NCBI GenBank assembly: GCA_012521315.1
Contig: JAAYMP010000017.1
Location: 1 to 6,911, forward strand
Direction: 5' to 3'
Length of the DNA: 6,911 bases
DNA from: Bacillota bacterium
GTDB lineage: Bacteria > Bacillota > UBA4882 > UBA10575
The notes under the pieces are model-generated. The model saw only the letters and a list, made by a program, of their open reading frames with translations. It was not told the DNA's origin and did no database searches. The translations under genes and the position numbers were made by a program. Numbering within the stretch: position 1 is the stretch's first letter; each line of letters begins with the position of its first letter. Positions 1 to 4,749 of the stretch are shown here, piece after piece.

Positions 1-48
1 CAAGAGTTCGTAATTACCATGGGTATCACTGACCACTAAAATCCGCAC
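1..48 (-). CDS. YfcE/MJ0936-type metallophosphoesterase, N-terminal 16 codons only
   Basis: Sixteen codons run to the window edge from a GTG at 48 and read VRILVVSDTHGNYELL. The hydrophobic strand followed by SDTHGN is the first metal-binding motif (D-x-H, Asp8 and His10) of calcineurin-like phosphoesterases of the YfcE/YsnB group, whose members hydrolyse phosphodiester or phosphomonoester bonds using two metal ions. The position straight after rph and the XTP pyrophosphatase, with a 50-bp gap, matches ysnB in Bacillus subtilis and raises confidence in this very short fragment. The start is supported by six G (60-55) ending 6 nt upstream. Most of the gene, including the remaining metal ligands, lies outside the window. 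Confidence 0.85.
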   Translation of the reverse strand, partial: MRILVVSDTHGNYELL

Positions 49-98
49 ACCGTTCCCCCCAGCGCCCGACGGCCAACGACCGCCGCTTGCCCTCCATT

Positions 99-713
99 TT
101 AGCTCCGCTCTTCCGTCCCTGGAAACTCTTGAAGCAGATAATTACGGAATTGGCGCATGGCAACCGCCCGGTGGCTGATCCGGTTCTTCTCTTCCTCCGG
201 CAGTTCGGCCATGGTCCGGTCGTACTCCGGCAGGTAGAAAAGGGGATCATACCCGAAACCCCCTTCCCCCCTGGCCGCCAGGGCAATGAAGCCTTCGCAG
301 GTCCCCTCGGTGGTCCAAGCCACTCCCGCCGGGGAAACGAAGGCCAACGCACAACGGAAACGGGCGGTTCTTTGCGCCCAGGGGACCCCGTCCAGGAGCG
401 CCAAAAGTTTTTCGTTGTTCTTCACGTCATCGCCGTGCGCCCCGGCAAAGCGGGCGGAAAACACGCCGGGCGCCCCATTTAAGTAATCAACCTCGAGACC
501 GGAATCATCAGCCAAAGCCCACATTTGGAGGGTTTTCGCCACGAAACCGGCTTTTTTCAGTGCATTATCCCGGAAGGTTCGCCCGTCTTCCGCCACCTCC
601 GGCACGTCCGGAAATTCGGCCAGGGAACAGATTTCCCAGGGCAACCCGGCCAGGAGCATCTTGAGCTCCCTGAGCTTTCCTTTATTCCTCGAAGCCAGCA
701 CGAGTCTTGGCAA
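99..713 (-). CDS. XTP/dITP pyrophosphatase (RdgB/HAM1 family; Bacillus YsnA counterpart)
   Basis: Hydrolyses non-canonical purine nucleoside triphosphates (dITP, XTP, ITP) to monophosphate and pyrophosphate, keeping deaminated bases out of DNA and RNA. With the TTG at 713 the protein has 204 residues, the normal family size, and starts just before the first strand LVLASRNKGK (4-13, nucleotide-binding loop). Other signatures: ADDSGLEVD (68-76, metal and catalytic aspartates), GAPGVFSARFAG, GEGGFGYDPLF (149-159) and the SHRA loop (180-183). A longer version from 779 is open but has no family support and would lie deeper in rph; GTG at 701 is the shorter alternative. The start lies inside rph, with a run of seven G (726-720) 6 nt upstream as a possible wobble-paired ribosome binding site. 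The rph-pyrophosphatase-phosphoesterase order matches Bacillus subtilis rph-ysnA-ysnB. Confidence 0.95.
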   Translation of the reverse strand: MPRLVLASRNKGKLRELKMLLAGLPWEICSLAEFPDVPEVAEDGRTFRDNALKKAGFVAKTLQMWALADDSGLEVDYLNGAPGVFSARFAGAHGDDVKNNEKLLALLDGVPWAQRTARFRCALAFVSPAGVAWTTEGTCEGFIALAARGEGGFGYDPLFYLPEYDRTMAELPEEEKNRISHRAVAMRQFRNYLLQEFPGTEERS

Positions 714-1455
714 CGGGCACCCCCCCGATTCGCTGCGCCAGGTCGCCGAGGACGTTCTTTTGAAAAGCCACGAGCTCACTGATGCCTTTATTCCCCAAAT
801 TCAACAAGACTTCAAACTCATCATGGGAGAAGGGAGCCCCCTCCGCGGTCGCCTGGACCTCCACCAACTGGCCATTGCCCGTCATCACCAGGTTCATATC
901 GACCGAAGCGCGCGAATCCTCCTGGTAACAAAGGTCCAAGAGGATTTGGTTATCGACAATCCCCACACTGGTCGCGGCCAAAAAATCATAGAGCGGCAAG
1001 GGTTCTTTGTCGCCTTTCGCCACGGCCGCCAGGGCATCAACCAACGCGACATACGCCCCGGTGATCGAAGCCGTCCGCGTCCCCCCATCGGCTTGGATGA
1101 CGTCGCAGTCGATCCAGATTGTTTTCTCCCCCAAAGCCGTCAGATTAACCACCGAACGCAGGGCCCGGCCAACCAGGCGTTGGATCTCCTGGGAACGTCC
1201 GGACGGTTTTCCCTTGGTCACTTCCCGGACGTTCCTTTGGGGCGTTGCCCGGGGGAGCATTGCGTATTCGGCCGTGATCCAACCATGCCCGCTACCCCGT
1301 AACCAGAGCGGGACTTTATCTTCAATCGTCGCCGTACAGATCACCTTGGAATTGCCCACCTCAATCAGGACCGATCCTTCGGCGTGCTGGATAAAGTTCC
1401 GTGTAATCTTTACTGGTCGCAATTGGTCTGCCTGTCTTCCGTCAATTCTCTCCAT
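682..1455 (-). CDS. rph: Ribonuclease PH
   Basis: Phosphorolytic 3'-5' exoribonuclease that trims nucleotides after the CCA end of tRNA precursors and acts on other RNAs, using inorganic phosphate and releasing nucleoside diphosphates; family members form a ring-shaped hexamer in the cytoplasm. The 257-residue protein has the family's usual length and all hallmark segments: RxDGR near the N-terminus, GSGHGWITAEYAMLPRAT (54-71), RNVRE (74-78), GRSQEIQRLVGRALR (86-100, basic tRNA and phosphate contacts), CDVIQADGGTRTASITGA (117-134, phosphate loop), and the acidic cluster EDSRASVDMN (179-188) with metal-binding aspartates. The usual VQGTAEG reads VQATAEG here (Ala202), a mild change. It is first in its operon, behind a strong promoter, and overlaps the next gene by 32 bp, so translation of the two is probably coupled. 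Confidence 0.97.
   Translation of the reverse strand: MERIDGRQADQLRPVKITRNFIQHAEGSVLIEVGNSKVICTATIEDKVPLWLRGSGHGWITAEYAMLPRATPQRNVREVTKGKPSGRSQEIQRLVGRALRSVVNLTALGEKTIWIDCDVIQADGGTRTASITGAYVALVDALAAVAKGDKEPLPLYDFLAATSVGIVDNQILLDLCYQEDSRASVDMNLVMTGNGQLVEVQATAEGAPFSHDEFEVLLNLGNKGISELVAFQKNVLGDLAQRIGGVPVAKTRAGFEE
720..726 (-). promoter_or_regulatory. Candidate G-run ribosome binding site of the pyrophosphatase
   Basis: Seven consecutive G on the minus strand, inside the 3' end of rph, end 6 nt before the TTG at 713. GGGGG can pair with the CCUCC of the 16S tail with one G-U pair. No AGGAGG-like alternative is near. A very similar arrangement precedes the next gene. Confidence 0.45.
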
Positions 1456-1460
1456 TTTGT

Positions 1461-1465
1461 CCTCC
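1461..1465 (-). promoter_or_regulatory. Ribosome binding site of rph, deciding the start codon
   Basis: GGAGG on the minus strand stands 5 nt before the ATG at 1455. The frame is open further upstream, with in-frame ATGs at 1497 and 1470 and a TTG at 1503, but none of these has a Shine-Dalgarno-like sequence. The chosen start also gives the usual family N-terminus MERIDGR. Confidence 0.8.
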
Positions 1466-1520
1466 GTCATTAAATAATTGCGCCCAACCGGCGTCATTGC
1501 CAAACCAGCATTCTCTACTA

Positions 1521-1549
1521 ACTATATATAAGCATCTCCCCACTGTCAA
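1521..1549 (-). promoter_or_regulatory. Vegetative (sigma-A type) promoter of the rph operon
   Basis: On the minus strand a consensus -35 TTGACA (1549-1544) is followed after exactly 17 nt by TATAGT (1526-1521), five of six matches to TATAAT. An A at about 1514 is the likely transcription start, leaving a leader of about 59 nt before the ATG at 1455. It lies in the only AT-rich intergenic stretch of the window and faces rph, giving the rph-pyrophosphatase-phosphoesterase genes transcription independent of the genes upstream. Confidence 0.85.
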
Positions 1550-1551
1550 CT

Positions 1552-1572
1552 GGCAAACACCTTGATTTTGCC
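1552..1572 (-). repeat. Inverted repeat GGCAAA-N9-TTTGCC upstream of the rph promoter
   Basis: Perfect 6-bp arms at 1567-1572 and 1552-1557 with a 9-nt loop, lying between the glmL-like stop and the -35 box of the rph promoter (2 bp from its edge). No T-tract follows on the minus strand, so it is not a convincing intrinsic terminator. The position next to the -35 would also suit an operator. No known regulator motif is recognised. Confidence 0.45.
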
Positions 1573-1579
1573 GGTTATT

Positions 1580-2986
1580 TCAGTTTTGGACTGGCTTTAA
1601 GGCTTTTTCCAAAAGACAAAAAGAAATATCCGGAAATTCTTTGGCAATCAAACCCAAAGTGGAGAAGAGATAACGCTCGTCGTAATAAAAACGGGGTGCT
1701 TGCGGCTTCAAAAGCTCGGGATGGTCCGGCGCCGGCAAAACCCCCGCTAAAATCTGCTCTCGTGCTGGCGAATGGAGAAAAAGGCCCCCGGTCCCAATGA
1801 CGGTCGCCAGCCCGGTCAGGTCCTTTCCCTCCTGGAGGTAGCAAACCCCTTGGGGTGAATAAACCTGTTCACACTTGCCCACGTGCCGTTCGGTCGCCCC
1901 TTTGACCGCCAGATAACCAAGGACCGCCTCCAGGCGCTCATCGGCCGGGCTGTCCGGGAGGTAGGCGGTGGTCACTGTCCTGGCTTGGACCCGTGCAATC
2001 ACCTCATCCTCCGGCAGGCCGGCCAGCTCGCCAACCAACCGCGGCGTATACTGCTCGAGCAGTGCCGCCGCGCTGACCCGCATCCCCAGGTCCCCTTCGA
2101 CCGTCCGTTTTACCTTCGGTTCGGGCAGGCCCTGGGCATAGACATTGGGCTTTATCGGGCGGCCTTCGGCAATACTGTGGACATCAGTGGTCGCCCCGCC
2201 CACGTCGACCAGGAGGAGTTCCCCCCAACCCGGCCGGCCGTCGCCCGGGCCGGCCGCCAACCGTTCCGCGGCGGCTTGGACCGCGGCCGGGGTCGGCATC
2301 AGGATCCCGTCGATCTCCCTTTCCACCTCCGCCAAGCCCTTAGCGTAGATTATCCGCTCCAAATATACTTGCCGGATTTTGGCCTGGACCGGCTCAATGT
2401 TTAACCGGTCCAGCGCCGGGAGGACATTCGGCACCCGGTAACATAGCTTCCCCGCCTGCTTGAGGGTGGCTTCCACCTCGGCGGCGACGGTTTTATTCCC
2501 GGCCAGAATCACCGGCGCCGCCAAGGGGCTTGCCGCGAGGAGGGCCCCGTTGTGCCGGAGCACCGTCTTATTGCCGCCGTCGGTCCCCCCGGCCAGGAGG
2601 ATCAGGTCGGGCTTCAGGGCGAGCAGTTCGTCAAGGTCGGCGGCGGTCAATTCATAACTAAAACTGCCCACAAGGCGCGCGCCCGCCCCGAGGGCCGCTC
2701 TTTTTGCCGCTTCAACCGTCAATTCCGGGACCAAACCGATGGCGACCATCCTTAGCCCGCCCGCCGCGCTGCTACAAGCCAGTCGCCGGGCAAAGGCCAG
2801 GGGGCCCACTTTCTCCGTGAGCCGCCGCAGCGCCTCCCGGTAGCCGTGGACCAGGCCGTCCGCCACGGTCGTCAAGGCGCTGGCCGTGCCGATCACCGCC
2901 GGTTTGGCCAGATCCACCGCGGTTAACTTGGTATAAGTGCTGCCAAAATCAATCAGCAGATACAAAGAAGAGCGCACACCGGTCAA
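1580..2986 (-). CDS. GlmL/MutL-family ASKHA ATPase (glutamate mutase-associated type, not mismatch-repair MutL)
   Basis: A 468-residue protein resembling GlmL/MutL, encoded between the two subunit genes of adenosylcobalamin-dependent glutamate mutase in Clostridium and presumed to act as a chaperone or reactivating factor; its activity is not well established. ASKHA nucleotide-binding elements are visible: phosphate-1 loop LIDFGSTYTK (11-20), GGTDGGNK (133-140), phosphate-2 VDVGGATTDVHS (260-271), GDLGMR (298-303) and adenosine-type GTGGLF (398-403). CSSAAGGLRM (71-80) is also typical. Length matches the family (about 460). No signal peptide or membrane segment, so cytoplasmic. The TTG at 2986 is chosen because an in-frame TGA lies two codons upstream; its GGGAG (3002-2998) is 11 nt away, a rather long spacing, and GTG at 2977 is the alternative. 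No mutase subunit or B12-related gene is in the window, so its partner is unknown. It is unrelated to DNA mismatch-repair MutL despite the shared name. Confidence 0.88.
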   Translation of the reverse strand: MTGVRSSLYLLIDFGSTYTKLTAVDLAKPAVIGTASALTTVADGLVHGYREALRRLTEKVGPLAFARRLACSSAAGGLRMVAIGLVPELTVEAAKRAALGAGARLVGSFSYELTAADLDELLALKPDLILLAGGTDGGNKTVLRHNGALLAASPLAAPVILAGNKTVAAEVEATLKQAGKLCYRVPNVLPALDRLNIEPVQAKIRQVYLERIIYAKGLAEVEREIDGILMPTPAAVQAAAERLAAGPGDGRPGWGELLLVDVGGATTDVHSIAEGRPIKPNVYAQGLPEPKVKRTVEGDLGMRVSAAALLEQYTPRLVGELAGLPEDEVIARVQARTVTTAYLPDSPADERLEAVLGYLAVKGATERHVGKCEQVYSPQGVCYLQEGKDLTGLATVIGTGGLFLHSPAREQILAGVLPAPDHPELLKPQAPRFYYDERYLFSTLGLIAKEFPDISFCLLEKALKPVQN

Positions 2987-2999
2987 CTGTCAGTCAACT
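2982..2999 (-). repeat. Short direct repeat (AGTTGAC twice, 11-nt period) at the glmL-like start
   Basis: On the minus strand AGTTGAC occurs at 2999-2993 and again at 2988-2982, one DNA turn apart, covering the spacer between the candidate ribosome binding site and the TTG start codon. It may be chance or an operator-like pair; no known motif is recognised. Confidence 0.35.
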
Positions 3000-3023
3000 C
3001 CCGTTCCACTCCCCGCTCGCCGG

Positions 3024-4640
3024 TCAGGGCTCGGCGGGGGTATGAAAGTAAGCAATCAGGCCCTGGCTGATCCCGTCGGTAATTTTATCCTGAAACTCCA
3101 CGGTCTTGAGGAGCTTTTCTTCTTCCCGGTTGGAGACAAAACCCATTTCAAAGATGACGGCCGGCATCTGCGCCTCCCGGGGGAGGACCAGGTCCTTGCT
3201 GGCCATAATCCCGCGAAAGTGCTGGTTGGTCCGGGCCAAAACCGCCTCGGACAGTGCTTTCGCCAGAACGGCGCTTTCGCTCCGGTCCGGATGGTGCCAA
3301 ATCTCCAGGCCGTGAATATCCCGTTTATTGTGGTTATTGGCATGAATACTGAGCAAAACCGCCCCGCCCGTCCGGTTGGCAATGGCGACCCGGTCATAGA
3401 GCCACAGGTACTGGTCATCCTCGCGGGTCAAGAGCACCTCGGCCCCGAGTCCCTCCAGTTTTTGCTTGAGACGGAGCGCCACCGCCAGGTTCAACTCTTT
3501 CTCCCGGAGCCCGCCCGGGCTAATCGCCCCAGCATCGGCCCCGCCGTGCCCCGGGTCGAGAATGATCACTCGCCCGGACAAGGGGGCGTTTTTGACCTCC
3601 ACCGTGATCGTGCGGCGGTCTTGACCCCAGGTGACGCTGTAGTCATGGCCGCGGGGAACTGCCAGCTCCACTTCGACGGTGGAGGGGTCCTCCTCCCGGA
3701 GTTTGAACACGGAATCCGTCCCGGTCGCAGTCTGGAATCCCTCCCCCAGTTTGGTCTGGGGGATCCTGATATACAGCTTGCCGGTTTTCGGGTCGAAACG
3801 GGGTTCACCCGGCAGTTGCCCCGAACCCTTAAGGACCAGGCGGCCCCCGTCGCCGTCCGGATGCCACGTCGCCTCCTGCAACTCCGTCATGGTCTTAATC
3901 AGTAACCGGGCCGGATTTGTTTCGTCAATCCCCACCACACAGTTGCGGGGCTCGTTAATATCCAAGACCAGACGAATGGTCTGCGGGTCAAACTGGCTGA
4001 CCCGGATGCTCTCCACCCACGTGTCGTTCCCCGGCACGGTCAAGGCGGGGCCGGTCAGGGTCACGTCCCAAAGGTCAATAACCAGCCGGTGCGGATTAAG
4101 GAGAAAATCCACTTTATACTGGACCGGTCCGGAGGTCTCGACATAAATCTCCGGGACCGTGCTGGCCATTTGAAAGCCGATATCCTTCAAAACGACATTA
4201 AAATCCAGGCGTAAACCCCCCGGCACCCCGGTCCGCCGCTCCAGTTTATACCCGATCAAATATTCCAAATCAAAGACCACCCGCACCGTATTCTGGTCAA
4301 ACCGGCTGACCCGTACCCCTTTGATGGGGCCGTCGGTCAGCCCGTCGGTGGCTAACGCCGGCGCCAGGTCCAGACCGGTCAGGTCGATCACCAACCGCTC
4401 GGGTGCGGACAAAAGAAACGAATGATATGTAAAATCACCATTGATTAAAAGGTCATAACTCAATTTCCCCTGGTCGTTCGTCCGGGTCAGCCCCAACAGG
4501 ATGTTCCCTTGCGCAGGCGCCGCCGCCGCAGCCGCCGGCGGCCGGAGACAGGGGCGGCCTCCGGTCAAGAGCGAAAAAAAGCACAGCAGAACAAGGCCGA
4601 TGAGGCAAACGATTCGCTTCTGGTCCGTCGTTTTTTTCAA
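3024..4640 (-). CDS. Secreted N-acetylmuramoyl-L-alanine amidase with AMIN modules (Amidase_3 family)
   Basis: Zinc amidase that cuts the bond between N-acetylmuramic acid and the L-Ala of the stem peptide in peptidoglycan, outside the membrane. The TTG start gives 538 residues. Residues 1-43 look like a signal peptide: charged KKTTDQKR, hydrophobic core CLIGLVLLCFFSLL, then an Ala-rich stretch with a possible cleavage site near APA-QG. Two AMIN-like modules (about 47-138 and 162-243) share the pattern RLVIDL...VRVSQFD...VRVVFDL; a third, more divergent module (about 258-350) follows. AMIN domains are known targeting modules in wall amidases. The catalytic domain spans about 357-533 with DPGHGG (zinc His365), LREKELNL (zinc Glu380), LLSIHAN (zinc His433) and the catalytic Glu498 in FEMGFVSN, so it should be active. 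No SH3b, LysM or choline-binding repeats are present. The 37-bp gap to the next gene suggests co-transcription with it. Possible roles are cell separation or sporulation; the sequence does not decide. Confidence 0.95.
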   Translation of the reverse strand: MKKTTDQKRIVCLIGLVLLCFFSLLTGGRPCLRPPAAAAAAPAQGNILLGLTRTNDQGKLSYDLLINGDFTYHSFLLSAPERLVIDLTGLDLAPALATDGLTDGPIKGVRVSRFDQNTVRVVFDLEYLIGYKLERRTGVPGGLRLDFNVVLKDIGFQMASTVPEIYVETSGPVQYKVDFLLNPHRLVIDLWDVTLTGPALTVPGNDTWVESIRVSQFDPQTIRLVLDINEPRNCVVGIDETNPARLLIKTMTELQEATWHPDGDGGRLVLKGSGQLPGEPRFDPKTGKLYIRIPQTKLGEGFQTATGTDSVFKLREEDPSTVEVELAVPRGHDYSVTWGQDRRTITVEVKNAPLSGRVIILDPGHGGADAGAISPGGLREKELNLAVALRLKQKLEGLGAEVLLTREDDQYLWLYDRVAIANRTGGAVLLSIHANNHNKRDIHGLEIWHHPDRSESAVLAKALSEAVLARTNQHFRGIMASKDLVLPREAQMPAVIFEMGFVSNREEEKLLKTVEFQDKITDGISQGLIAYFHTPAEP

Positions 4641-4749
4641 AATAAAGTCCTCCTGCCAAAGCAATGTCCATGGTATGAATCTTCGACTTACGGCCAAGCG
4701 TTCCTTCCCTGCTCCCGCCCGGCACGAACCGGAATATACTGGCAGCGGT
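4641..4749 (-). other. pcrA-amidase intergenic spacer
   Basis: A 109-bp non-coding gap between the helicase stop and the amidase start. It holds the amidase ribosome binding site at its downstream end. I see no stem-loop followed by a T-tract and no convincing -35/-10 pair. A TATATT hexamer at 4738-4733 lacks a -35 at a suitable distance. Read-through from pcrA into the amidase gene is therefore possible but not shown. Confidence 0.5.
4649..4654 (-). promoter_or_regulatory. Ribosome binding site of the amidase (AGGAGG), fixing a TTG start
   Basis: A perfect AGGAGG on the minus strand lies 8 nt before the TTG at 4640-4638. This decides the start: the frame is open upstream to 4781, overlapping pcrA, but the extra 47 residues do not resemble a signal peptide, whereas starting at this TTG puts a lysine-rich n-region directly before a hydrophobic stretch. 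Confidence 0.9.

Noticed and set aside
661..1302. 213-codon open frame on the plus strand opposite rph
   Set aside because: Fully antisense to a strongly conserved gene, with no family resemblance; a compositional shadow.
1580..2986. Reading the MutL-like gene as DNA mismatch-repair MutL
   Set aside because: The motifs are those of ASKHA ATPases (DFGST, VDVGGATTD, GTGG), not the GHKL motifs of mismatch-repair MutL.
2960..2987. Promoter from TTGAC words at the glmL-like start
   Set aside because: No -10-like hexamer at the right spacing before the coding region; the best candidate, TATCTG, is poor and lies inside the gene.
2937..3905. 322-codon open frame on the plus strand, antisense to the amidase and glmL-like genes
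   Set aside because: It lies opposite two confidently identified genes, shows no recognisable domain and has the Pro/Arg/Gly-rich composition expected of a shadow frame in GC-rich coding DNA.
4733..4738. TATATT on the minus strand as a -10 box for the amidase
   Set aside because: No acceptable -35 hexamer lies 16-18 nt upstream; TTGGAA is about 23 nt away.
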